This document shows positions 34,738-44,151 of a DNA stretch of 64,000 nucleotides, piece by piece (position 1 is the stretch's first letter; each line of letters begins with the position of its first letter). This DNA comes from Megaustenia siamemsis (taxonomy: Eukaryota; Mollusca; Gastropoda; Stylommatophora; Ariophantidae), in the NCBI GenBank assembly GCA_032433765.1, contig JAVIAB010000051.1, positions 49,703,986-49,767,985 on the forward strand, read 5' to 3'. The translations under genes were made by a program, and so were the position numbers. The notes under the pieces are model-generated. The model did no database searches, was not told where the DNA came from, and saw only the letters and a list, made by a program, of their open reading frames with translations.

Positions 34738-34900
34738 CTTAAATGGGTACCGGATTTTTTTCTGGGAAAGTAAAGCGGCACGGGCGTAATACTGACCACA
34801 TTACCCCAAAAATCATGTGCTGAAGGTCTGTAAAATATAGGGTCACTAACACCATATTTCCCTATACGCCACTTGGCGTGACGGGGGTAAAGAAGAAGAG
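34738..34900 (+). repeat. SINE-A, 5'-truncated, with 11-bp duplication
   Basis: Starts in the body at AAATGGGTACCGG and runs to GGCGTGACGGGGGTAAAG. ACTGTTGCTAT flanks it at 34727-34737 and 34901-34911. The tRNA head is missing. Confidence 0.92.
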
Positions 34901-34901
34901 A

Positions 34902-35168
34902 CTGTTGCTATATAAATCCATTAATCTATGTTGCTATATCAATGCATTAATCTATAATGGTATATCAATGCATTAATCTATGTTGGTATATCAATGCATT
35001 AATCTATAATGGTATATCAATGTTTTAATCTATGTTGGTATATCAATGCATTAATCTATAATGGTATATCAATGCATTAATCTATGTTGGTATATCAATG
35101 CATTAATCTATAATGGTATATCAATGCATTAATCTATGTTGGTATATCAATGCATTAATCTATGTTGT
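34902..35168. repeat. 26-bp minisatellite, array 1, dimeric
   Basis: Ten or so units of period 26 with core TATATCAATGCATTAATCTA. Alternate units carry TATGTTGG and TATAATGG, so the real repeat is a 52-bp dimer. Array 2 at 36822-37217 lacks the TATAATGG type. Confidence 0.93.
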
Positions 35169-35177
35169 ATTTCTCCA

Positions 35178-35234
35178 CAGCGTTATGATCTTGGCATTTC
35201 TCATATCATGAGAAATGCCAAGATCATAACGCTG
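35178..35234. repeat. Near-perfect palindrome at the 5' end of LINE-4
   Basis: Two 27-bp arms, starting CAGCGTTATGATCTTGGC on the left, are exact reverse complements separated by only ATC. The right arm is LINE-4 coding sequence (MRNAKIITLY); the left arm is an antisense copy of it. Confidence 0.96.
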
Positions 35235-36820
35235 TACAAAAACAAGACAGGGGCGACTTCAATAATTACAGAGGCATTTCTCTCCTTAGCACAACCGGCA
35301 AAGCTTTTGCTAGAGTTATACTTAAACGCCTGCATAGACTTGCAGAACGTGTTCTTCCCGAGTCTCAATGCGGCTTCAGAGCCGGGAGATCACCCATAGA
35401 CATGATTTTCACACTCAGACAACTGCAAGAAAAATGTCGAGAACAAAATACGCCGCTCTATATTGCCTTTGTGGATCTAACAAAGGCCTTCGAATCAGTA
35501 AACAGAGATGGGTTCTACAGCGTGTTAGAAGGCATAGGCTGCCCTCCTAAATTACTTAGGCTGATCATGTCCTTTCATGAAGACATGAATGGTAAAATCT
35601 ACTTTGATGGGAGTTCATCAGAGAATTTCAAAGTCAACAAAGGAGTGAAACAGGGATGTGTCCTCGCCCCACCCTTTTTGGTATATTTGTTGGTGCCTAA
35701 ATTACGTCCTCGAAAACAGCTCAGGAGATATTTACATTCGCACTAGACCAGATGGCTCACTGTTCAACCTAGCACGACTAAGAGCAAAAACCAAAACAAA
35801 TGTTGCCCTACTTAAAGAATTTTTATTTGCTAATGATGCTGCCCTAGTCGCTCATAGTGAAGCCACCCTACAATCCCTGAACAACAACCTGGACAAAGCA
35901 TGCAACCTTTTTTTACTGTCAATTAATGCTCAGAAAACATTAATACTAAGTAAAGGCGACATCAAATCTCTATCTATTACTCTAAAAGATTGTCCACTAG
36001 AATGAGTACATAAATTTACATATCTTAGATCCACAATTACGCAAACCATCTCTCTTGATGAAGAAATAAACAGCCGAATTGGTAAGGCAGCTACGACCTT
36101 CGGCAAAGTCACAGAAAGGGCCTGGAACAACACGAAACTAACACTAAAGACTAAACTCTTAATATATCAAACGTGTGTGCTTAGCAAAATATTATATGGA
36201 TCTGAAACCTGGACAACATACTCAAACCAGGAAAAAAGACTAAATGTCTTCCACATGCGATGTCTCTGCAAAATAATGCACATCAAATGGCAAGACAAAA
36301 TAACCAACTTAACTGTCCTGCAACGTGCTAAGACTCCAACAATCATGTCGATGCTCAGATGTCGAAGACTAAGATGGTTGGTGCATGTCCTACGAATGGA
36401 AGAAAAGCGCATTCCTAGGCAAATACTATATGGTGAACTAATACACGGAAAAAGACAAATCGGCAGACCTAAATTACGATATAGAGACATATATAAATCA
36501 TCTTTGAAAGACTTCTCCATATGTGAAAATGACTGGGAACATCTGGCAAGTAATCGCACATCATGGAGAACTTGTATAAGGAACAGTATAACATCATTTG
36601 AGACTGCGCTGAGGCAAAACTTAGAAGAGAAAAGAATCATGAAAAAGGATAGAAAACACTGTGGATTAGCGAGCCTTACTTGTTCATTATGTGACCGCGT
36701 GTGTTTGTCAAACATTGGTAGAATTAGCCACGAGAGAAGCTGTTCGACAAAAACAAAACCTCAAAAAATAAACAATAGCTCCACTAGACCGTCTGACAAG
36801 ACGAAAAGGGCCATATATAA
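35205..36820 (+). pseudogene. LINE-4: almost complete RT and C-terminus with dead active site
   Basis: Non-LTR reverse transcriptase beginning at MRNAKIITLYKNK. In order: SQCGFRAGRSPIDMIFTLRQ-type block, YIAFVDLTKAFESVNRDGFY, VNKGVKQGCVLAP, then two close frame changes near 35670-35690. Then come IYIRTRPDGSLFNLARLRAK, FLFANDAALVAHSEATLQ (the polymerase box is FAND instead of FADD), an in-frame TGA at about 36004, KFTYLRSTITQTISLDEEIN, YGSETWTTYSNQEKRLNVFH and RCRRLRWLVHVLRMEE. The end is CSLCDRVCLSNIGRISHERS followed by C, a CCHC/C2H2-like knuckle typical of this LINE type. About 540 codons. The N-terminal endonuclease is missing. It lies inside a 26-bp array and has no A-tail. Confidence 0.9.
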
Positions 36821-36821
36821 T

Positions 36822-37217
36822 CTATGTTGATATATTAATGCATTAATCTATGTTGGTATATCAATGCATTAATCTATGTTGGTATATCAATGCATTAATC
36901 TATGTTGGTATATCAATGCATTAATCTATGTTGATATATCAATGCATTAATCTATGTTGGTATATCAATGCATTAATCTATGTTGGTATATCAATGCATT
37001 AATCTATGTTGGTATATCAATGCATTAATCTATGTTGGTATATCAATGCATTAATCTATGTTGATATATCAATGCATTAATCTATGTTGATATATCAATG
37101 CATTAATCTATGTTGGTATATCAATGCATTAATCTATGTTGGTATATCATTGCATTAATCTATGTTGGTATATCAATGCATTAATCTATGTTGGTATATC
37201 ATTGCATTAATCTATGT
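36822..37217. repeat. 26-bp minisatellite, array 2
   Basis: About 15 units of period 26 with core TATGTTGGTATATCAATGCA; variants are TTGA for TTGG and CATTGC for CAATGC. It starts right at the LINE-4 3' end. Confidence 0.95.
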
Positions 37218-37329
37218 CCTCACTCCTTATCTTGTCTCACAACGTATGCTACAGAAGATTGACAGTGTCTGCGGTAAGGGTGGATGCAGGTCTTTGATGA
37301 TTCCAAAGTAAATGCCTTAACGTAAGTAT

Positions 37330-37500
37330 TGGGTGTACTGTCAAGGGCTAGCTGGGGTATATGGCATTGAAATAGCCGATAAGCTCACTAGGAACTCTGG
37401 AATTGAGTGTGGCCTTACTCTCGACAAAGAGGACATCGCCAAGTTTGTTCTTCATTCCTTAAGAGAAGAGGAAGAGAATTGGTGGAAAAATAATGTATAT
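37330..37500 (+). pseudogene. RNase H C-terminal relic of a LINE
   Basis: GVYGIEIADKLTRNSGIECG resembles the G-x-x-G-NE-x-AD-x-LA ending of retroelement RNase H, followed by TLDKEDIAKFVLHSLREEEE and NWWKN. The usual GHAG histidine reads GLAG, so a catalytic residue is lost. The frame runs on into the MITE at 37501, which cut it off. Confidence 0.55.
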
Positions 37501-37825
37501 TTAAACTCTTTCCGTACGTTTCTCCGCACTGTGCGCCGTGCCGATTTCGGCAACGTACGTGTCGATGCACATTGCGACACGCTCAGTTTTATTAGTGTGA
37601 ACGCCATCAAACCATATTCTTTTTACATGTCTTGTATCATCTTGATATTTATGAAATCTAATAAATTGTTCAATTATCTAAACATTAATATACTATGTTA
37701 GATAATAAATATAATTAGTTAGGATAAATATAAATATGTACATTGATTCTTAAAAAGATGAAAAATGTTGTTTCTGAAATCTCTTCCGTTGCGTCGGTAA
37801 AAAGCCTCCGTACGGAAAGAGTTAA
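37501..37825. mobile_element. MITE with 13-bp inverted ends and TTAA flanks
   Basis: The left end is TTAA-A-CTCTTTCCGTACG (37501-37518) and the right end is CGTACGGAAAGAG-TTAA (37809-37825). The termini are perfect inverted repeats of 13 bp inside TTAA, as in piggyBac-type non-autonomous elements. Length about 325 bp, AT-rich, no transposase. A truncated relative lies at 9888-10035. The family label is inference from TTAA; the ends are seen. Confidence 0.75.
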
Positions 37826-37865
37826 GAGAATGAGGAGTATAAGGTTGGAAAGGGGATCTGGTCGA

Positions 37866-38093
37866 TCCGGAATTCTTATTGAGAAAAGCAGATGTTTCTA
37901 TGTGAACACCTCACAGGAACAATCCGGAATTCTGATTGAGAAAAGCAGATGTTTCTATGTGAACACCTCACAGGAACAATCCGGAATTCTGATTGAGAAA
38001 AGCAGATGTTTCTATGTGAACACCTCACAGGAACAATCCGGAATTCTGATTGAGAAAAGCAGATGTTTCTATGTGAACACCTCACAGGAACAA
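37866..38093 (+). repeat. 57-bp minisatellite, four near-identical units, open in frame
   Basis: TCCGGAATTCTGATTGAGAA begins units at 37866, 37923, 37980 and 38037. Units differ at only one or two bases. Since 57 is a multiple of three, the plus frame 37743-38186 stays open and encodes SGILIEKSRCFYVNTSQEQ four times, followed by 29 non-repeated residues. No start context, signal or family is recognised, and the frame begins inside the MITE, so a gene is unlikely. Confidence 0.93.
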
Positions 38094-38422
38094 TCAGTCT
38101 GCATACTCGTCGAGAATTGCTGGGACGTGCGGTGGAGTGGATGTGAGGATGCCCCGACCAGTGAAACTGAATCCATGAATAGATGAAATGTCATGTCTCT
38201 TCTTGGTCTCATTCAGTATAGATTCGTCATATCCGTTGTGACGATTTTAACCTTAAACTAAATGTTAGTGTCTAAGTTTGCAACTGTCAGGATATTCAGG
38301 ATAATGCAGTTTTTTTTTTTTTATCAGGATCATTTTGGTTTACTTTTAATGTTCGTTCTGTAATAGTAAATCCAATTGACAAATCACTTGGTTTGTTTAG
38401 TAACATCTGTTGACAGTCTTAT

Positions 38423-38680
38423 CAAAAAGTAAAATACCCCCGTCACATCAAGTGGCGTATAGGGAATATGGTGTTAGTGACCATAAATTTTACAGACCTT
38501 CGGCACATGATTTTTGGGGTAATGTGGTCGGTATTACGCCCGTGCCGCTTTACAATGCCAGAAAAAAATCCGGTACCCATTAAAGGCTGGGTAAACCCGG
38601 AAGCCGTCGGTTGGGATAGAACCCTACCTCTTGTCCTTTGCAGTCCAGTTCACTAACCACTGAGCTATCGCGGCTCCCAC
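38423..38680 (-). repeat. SINE-A, full-length, with 13-bp duplication
   Basis: Head GGGAGCCGCGATAGCTCAG, tail GGGGGTATTTTACTTTTTG. TTGACAGTCTTAT flanks it exactly at 38410-38422 and 38681-38693. Box B reads GGGTTCTATCCC, with one promoter base changed. Confidence 0.95.
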
Positions 38681-38693
38681 TTGACAGTCTTAT

Positions 38694-38948
38694 GCTTGTA
38701 TTTAAAACGACAACATGTTATAAAAAAATCCGCCAAATTCTCAATTCAAAGAAGCTTTGGGTGATTATTTAAAACATGAAAGTAATAAAAGCATTTCGAT
38801 TACATCTGTCAACTTGTAACATGCATCGTCACTGTAACAAATATAAATATGCAGAGGAACAAGAGGTTAGTTTCAAGAAAAGGTGTTCAAACAAACACCA
38901 ATTGGAAACAAAAGAAGAGAGGGAAAGAGTTAAGGAAGGGATGCATCT
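38694..38948. other. No feature recognised
   Basis: AT-rich spacer between SINE-A and the RTE-2 3' end. Confidence 0.5.
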
Positions 38949-39500
38949 CATCATCATCATCGAGTGACGTCTCCGCAACGAAGGTTGGCTACCATGGATC
39001 GCCATTCTACTCTGTTTCTTGCTTTGATGGTGCAGGTTGTCATAGATTGACTTGTCCATCTTTTGATGTTACTCGTCCATGTTAGTCTTGGTCTGCCTCT
39101 ACCTCTTTTACCTTGTATTTTCCCTTCCAATATTACTTTTAGTACGCTGTTGTGTCTTTTAACTTGTCCCAAAAATTTCATTTGTCTTGTCTTGATTGTA
39201 TTTAGTTGTTCTCTTTTTATTTTTAGTTGTTTTAAAACTTCATCGTTTATTTTCTTTTCTTTCCATCCAATTCTACCTATTCTTCTGTAAATCCACATTT
39301 CAAAGGCTTCAATTTTCTGTTCTGTTTTCTTGTCTAATGTCCATGTTTCTACACCATACAGGGATATTGAGAAGATGTACATTTTTGCAGTTCTTAGTTT
39401 CAGCCCTGCTGTTATTTGTTTTGTTGTTAGTATAGTTTTCATGGCATTAAAATTACTTTTTGCCATACCTATTCTTTTGTTTATTTAAATTTTACATTTT
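38949..39500 (-). pseudogene. RTE-2 LINE 3' part with a 169-codon open frame
   Basis: The minus strand is open from 39466 to 38957: MAKSNFNAMKTILTTKQITA, then KMYIFSISLYGVETWTLDKK, KIEAFEMWIYRRIGRIGWKE, QMKFLGQVKRHN, GKIQGKRGRGRPRLTWTSNI and RVEWRSMVANLRCGD. This is the C-terminal, post-palm part of the LINE polyprotein and ends at the family tail (TCGATGATGATGATG). It serves as the uninterrupted reference for the split copy at 32327-33528. No catalytic palm is present. Confidence 0.92.
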
Positions 39501-39799
39501 CCATCACTGGTTTCCATCATGGGACACATCAATCATTACAAATTTATCGTGATGGAGCGTAACGAATTAAACCAGTTCCAAAGCAGTAATGTATTTTTAA
39601 AATAATGGAGAATTGTATACGATCTCTTCTTGTAATATTTCATCAATTCACTTCAATATTTCATCTCCAATATTACTAATTCGACGGTTGGGTTTCTGTT
39701 ACCTCGTATGTGCATTGTACTCAATATATCGGTTTAATTGTTAAACCGATAACAGGGAACTTACTTTCTTACTTCATAATATTTTATATTTAGCATTTA
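39501..39799. other. No feature recognised
   Basis: AT-rich spacer between LINE ends. Confidence 0.5.
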
Positions 39800-40050
39800 A
39801 TATTAGAAAGAAACAATCATTATTTTTTGGTCATGTAATGAGAAAGGAACAACTGGAATATATTGTAACAACTGGGAAAATTGAGGGACGAAGAGATAGA
39901 GGGAAGCAAAGAGAAAAAAATACGAGACAGTTTAAGAGAATAGCTTGGCAGAAGGTCAACAACAGAAATTATAAATAACTGTCGATATCGAGAGTTGTGG
40001 AGAAACATGGTCACCTACGCCAGCAGGCCCGGTACTTGATGATGATGATT
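39800..40050 (+). pseudogene. RTE-1 3' end, 5'-truncated
   Basis: From AATATTAGAAAGAAACAATC to GGCCCGGTACTTGATGATGA, in RTE-1 order. Frameshifts break the C-terminal coding region. Confidence 0.9.
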
Positions 40051-40358
40051 TATCATTTGCTTATAATTTCTGTGCATTTCAAAATCCTGCATGTTTTTAT
40101 ATCGATCAGGACTAGCGTCCATTCAACATATTGATCACATTTTTTAAACTTCTGTTCTCTCAGATTTGATCGGATCAGTATCGTCTTTTTGCAAGAAAAT
40201 GTTTAATGACTTCTTATGTTCATCCATTATTTAAGGCTAGCAAGTCTGATTGTGCTAATTTGAAAATTTACCTCCAGTACATAGAGATTGAATGGCATCA
40301 AAAGGAAACACAGAAAGTGTTTGATAAAGACATATGCTCCGCAGGGAGCAGAAAGAAA

Positions 40359-40426
40359 GTAGTAATAATATTAGTAGTAGTGGTAGTAGTAGTAGTAATA
40401 GTAGTAGAGGTAGTAGTAGTAGTAGT

Positions 40427-40464
<38 letters not shown>

Positions 40465-40495
40465 GCTGGTAGTAGTAGTAGTAGTGGTAGTAGTA

Positions 40496-40527
<32 letters not shown>

Positions 40528-40596
40528 CGTAGTAGTGGTAGTATTATTATTATTATTAGTAGTAGTAATAGTAGTCTTAGTAGTAGTAGTAGTAGC

Positions 40597-40643
<47 letters not shown>

Positions 40644-40708
40644 CAGTAGTAGTGGTAGTAGTAGTGGTAGTGGTAGTAGTAGTAGTAGTAGTAGTAGTAG
40701 CAGTAGTA

Positions 40709-40796
<88 letters not shown>

Positions 40797-40811
40797 CAAC
40801 ATTAGTAGTAA
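40359..40811. repeat. Large (AGT)n trinucleotide microsatellite
   Basis: About 450 bp of AGT/GGT/AAT triplets, pure at the right end (about 40700-40795). The period of three gives open frames on both strands (poly-valine, poly-leucine, poly-serine), which are artefacts of the repeat. Confidence 0.97.
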
Positions 40812-40863
40812 GATACAGAAAAAAATTAACAAGAAACAGAAACAGAGTATCGTTTCAAATGTT

Positions 40864-41083
40864 GATATAAAAGTAAAAGTAAAGAGCCCCCGTCACGCCA
40901 AGTGGGCGTATAGGAAATATGGTGTTAGTGACCATATGTTTTACAGACCTTCAGCACATGATTTTTTGGGTAATGTGGTCGGTATTACGCCCGTGCCGGT
41001 TTACTTTCCCAGAAAAAATCCGGTACCCATTTAAGGCTGGGTGAACTCGGAAGCCGTCGGTTAGGATCGAACCCTACCTCTTG
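40864..41083 (-). repeat. SINE-A, 5'-truncated inside the head, with duplication
   Basis: Minus copy that begins at GACAAGAGGTAGGGTTCGAT and ends with the tail GGGGGCTCTTTACTTTTAC. TCAAATGTTGATATA on the left (40855-40869 region) and TCAAATGTTCCTATA on the right (41084-41098) are probable duplications; the first nine bases match exactly. Confidence 0.88.
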
Positions 41084-41347
41084 TCAAATGTTCCTATAAT
41101 ATACTGGAATACATTTGAAATGTTCTTCAAATATGTAAAGTTAGTTTCAAAATGTTCATTCAGCACAATAAGTTACGTTTGAAACGTTTGTTTAACAAGA
41201 TGAATTACACTCAAAATATTTGTTCTGCACACTTTGAATTATTGACTGAAATGCTCAATTCTCTTATTGTGTTTGAGAGTGCTATTGCGCAGCTTTAGTG
41301 TAAGACAGGTCAATAGTTATTATCACAAACTTTATTACATTCCACAA

Positions 41348-41515
41348 TTTATTATTTATTATTACATTTATTAAATTTATTATTACATTTATTAAATTTA
41401 TTATTACATTTATTAAATTTATTATTACATTTATTAAATTTATTATTACATTTATTAAATTTATTATTACATTTATTAAATTTATTATTACATTTATTAA
41501 ATTTATTATTACATT
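41348..41515. repeat. 21-bp AT minisatellite, eight units
   Basis: Units of TTTATTATTACATTTATTAA plus A repeat about eight times with no visible change. The minus frame encodes a 7-residue repeat (NVIINLI) as a by-product. Confidence 0.95.
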
Positions 41516-42714
41516 CCTCTTTTTTTTTAGTCCAAGTAGTCTGACCACGCTCTCGAACACAGGGAAGTGACACTTTTTTATTTCCTATCTTGAGCATCTA
41601 CCATATTATCGCCATATAGTTTGATTTATTTACATATCCTTATATATAATTTGTGTGTTGTTCTTTGTTGTTCCAGCTGAAGGCCTACTTGACCGAAACG
41701 TCGACCTTTGTTTTGTCCATTACGACGTAAAGCTGTCACCATACTACGTTTTTACTTCTTTATTTTAGTATTGCTATTATCATCAGCTTTACAACAGCTT
41801 CGCATCTCTACGCATCTTGATGCCTTTACTTGTTTACATTCCACAACATGGTTGTTTGACGGCGTGACACGGAAAGAGGCAAGGTTGAATCGTTATGCAT
41901 CGCACAAGATCGAGGGTTGTAGAGGAGATAACCACAGCCTCTCGCATTTCACTATGAATGAATGGACGACTGTTCAATATTATGTACACAAGTTTATAGA
42001 GACGTCAGTTAAACAATACTCAATACGTAGTACTTCTCACAGAAATCGACCAAAAATGAATTTAAAAAATAGCAAAAAAGAAAACAACAAATAATCAAAC
42101 TCCTTAAAAGGGTATATACATTAATGTTTCAAATGGAAGAAAGAAATCACGTGAGTCACGTTTCAAATAAAGAACTAGAAGAAAATATTATTTATGAAAG
42201 GGGAAAACAAGCTTTAAAAAAAAGGTAAATAAAAGTGGTTAAGAGACTAGGGACGATCACTTATAAAAGGAGATACATTTTAAAAATATCTATTGTTGCG
42301 AATGGTTTAGAGTTGAACAAGCATTCGTTCTCACATCATCGGCATAATTCTTCGCACCGAAAATTAATCTGATTATTTTGAAATGGATTTGCTAGGACAC
42401 TTTAATTCAGATTGTGCAATATTAATACAATTACACTATCCACAAATGGTGAATGATTTTTCTACTTTTAGATTTTCTGTACAAATACTAAACTTTAATT
42501 AGGAAATCTGGTCACGTTGCTTTAACAGTTTGAATCTCCCCGAAAATTAGCACCAGTAGAGCGTGTCTATTAGTAATAACTGTATTCAATTTTAATCAAT
42601 AGATTGAAAAAGACTTGGTAATTTTAGTGCTGGTCCAAGTACATTAACACCGATACTGCTACAAATCAATTAATAATTACTGACTTTCTTTACAGCCTTC
42701 TGATTCTGTTTCCT
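41516..42714. other. No gene confidently recognised
   Basis: A plus frame of 128 codons at 41708-42094 begins in a segment holding the dispersed motif GACCGAAACGTCGACC and has a hydrophobic stretch (YFFILVLLLSSALQQL) but no known family. I do not call it a gene. The rest is AT-rich. Confidence 0.4.
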
Positions 42715-43000
42715 TTTGAAGTCGAGATAAAATCATAGTGTTGGAGCCAGTGCTGGGCAGATGTTTCCTGGAGAGTGCTCACCCTAATGTCTTTTACTCT
42801 ACCAATCCAACGTCTTCTAGGTCTGCTCTTGATCATCTAGCTGCATTGCCAAAACTTCTGAGCGTTGAATCGTATTGAGTTTCTATGACAAGAGTAAGTG
42901 AGGGTGTCGGGAGGTGATCTTGCTACAGGTGAAAACTATTTTGTCTGTTGTTTATTAGAATGATGCAGCATTAGAGTTGTCGTCATTTCTCTCATTGCAT
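42715..43000 (-). pseudogene. Possible LINE C-terminal relic
   Basis: The minus strand reads RRRWIGRVKDIRVSTLQETS, reminiscent of the R-x-R-x-W-x-D-x-I ending of RTE-like proteins, with broken frames around it. Weak. Confidence 0.3.
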
Positions 43001-43104
43001 CATCATCTCTGACTCCATATTTTTGTTTCTTGTCAGATTCGATATTCTTCTTATGCGGAGGTCGACGCTTTCATCTGAGGTAATATCGGAAGGGAAGATG
43101 CAGT

Positions 43105-43510
43105 CATCATCCTACAGACAGATCCGTAATAAGACACCAAAAGAAAGCAAATGAATTTACAGCGCGTTCTGCTGGCAGAAAAGTCAAAGTAGACAGTGAT
43201 GTCTTTGTCACGACCACATGTTGCATGACGATGGAGGTGATGGCAGTGACCAGGGCATTCATCTGGTTGGAGTCCTTGTCTATATCGGTGGACATGCAGG
43301 GGTACTGGGAAATTAAGGAGCGGAGAGGTTGGCTACCCATGCTGTTGCCGAACACGGTCAACCATTTGATCGGGTGGACGGCATCAAATCCCACCGAGAT
43401 GCAGGAAGGACACACGATTTAAACAATCATGAGTCCATATCACTCCTTCGGATGAAAGAGATGGGAGATAAGATCAGTGGCATATTCTCTATGATACCGC
43501 AGCTACTGCC
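43105..43510 (+). pseudogene. RNase H relic of a LINE
   Basis: TMEVMAVTRAFIWLES matches the second catalytic (E-containing) helix of retroelement RNase H. In another frame YIGGHAGVLGN then GAERLATHAV matches the H-x-G-x-x-GNE-x-AD-x-LA block (one stop replaces E). A following DGIKSHRDAGRTHDLNNHES and LLRMKEMGDKISG tail suits an R1/I-type or related LINE. The TDGS strand is not visible. Frameshifted and dead. Confidence 0.5.
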
Positions 43511-43917
43511 GGGAGCCTGTACATATTAACGAAATTCAAAAGGAAATAATTTATTTTATTTTTTAAAAATAATTATATTACAAATTTTCAAATATTCTAT
43601 TACACATTTCATAGGCCAATATGATTTATTTGCTTTGATTTGCATTTATTAAAGCAAGGTTTTCTCTGGCCACTATAAGGTTTGTGAATGTTATAACTAT
43701 TCTACATTGAAACCTCTAGGAGCCAGCGGTACAATTTTCCTCTATACGAATCTAGTTTAACGACCTTGACATTCAAAAATTCCCGTCAAAATAACGTACT
43801 GGTTGTTACCTCTACACTATTCCGGTTTCATGGGTTATTTTTAGCTCTAGCTAATCAGAATCATCACAAAGTGAAAGTTAAACTGTTTGATTACCGGAAC
43901 TTCCTTAGCTATTTATA
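43511..43917. other. No feature recognised
   Basis: AT-rich; may hold decayed upstream parts of the hAT relic that follows, but no frame shows it. Confidence 0.4.
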
Positions 43918-44151
43918 ACTACGTCATGCGCATCAGCATCTGTAGAAAGAACTTTTTCTGCTCTCAAGAGGATCAAATCTTATTGTCGCTAAACTCAGAC
44001 ACAAGAACGCTTATCTGGTTTGGCATTAATGTCAATTGAGAAATCATTCACTCAGAAACTTAGAAACCAACTCAACAGTACTTTCAATGACAAAGTTATG
44101 AAGACATTTCCTTCCAAACAAGACGGATGGAGTTTACATATAAATAAGTAA
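43918..44151 (+). pseudogene. hAT-type transposase C-terminal dimerisation relic
   Basis: SASVERTFSALKRIKSYCR, one in-frame stop (TAA at about 43990), then QERLSGLALMSIEKSFTQKL. The A-S-x-E-R-x-F-S-A-L-K-x-I-K and ERL-x-x-LALMSIE patterns are the conserved core of the hAT C-terminal domain (also found in ZMYM1-like domesticated proteins). Only about 78 codons are left and the catalytic part is absent, so it is a fragment of a DNA transposon or of a transposase-derived gene. Confidence 0.7.

Noticed and set aside
36167..36715. 182-codon minus-strand frame opposite LINE-4
   Set aside because: Shadow of the LINE-4 coding strand, which has clear reverse transcriptase motifs.
37743..38186. 147-codon frame carrying four 19-residue repeats
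   Set aside because: It starts inside the MITE and is held open by the 57-bp period.
40334..40870. 178-codon frame rich in valine and its leucine-rich counterpart on the other strand
   Set aside because: It is the (AGT)n microsatellite read in threes; no non-repetitive domain is attached.
41708..42094. 128-codon frame with a hydrophobic N-terminal segment, a possible small secreted or membrane protein
   Set aside because: It begins within a dispersed repeat motif, has a low-complexity lysine/asparagine end and matches no family I know.
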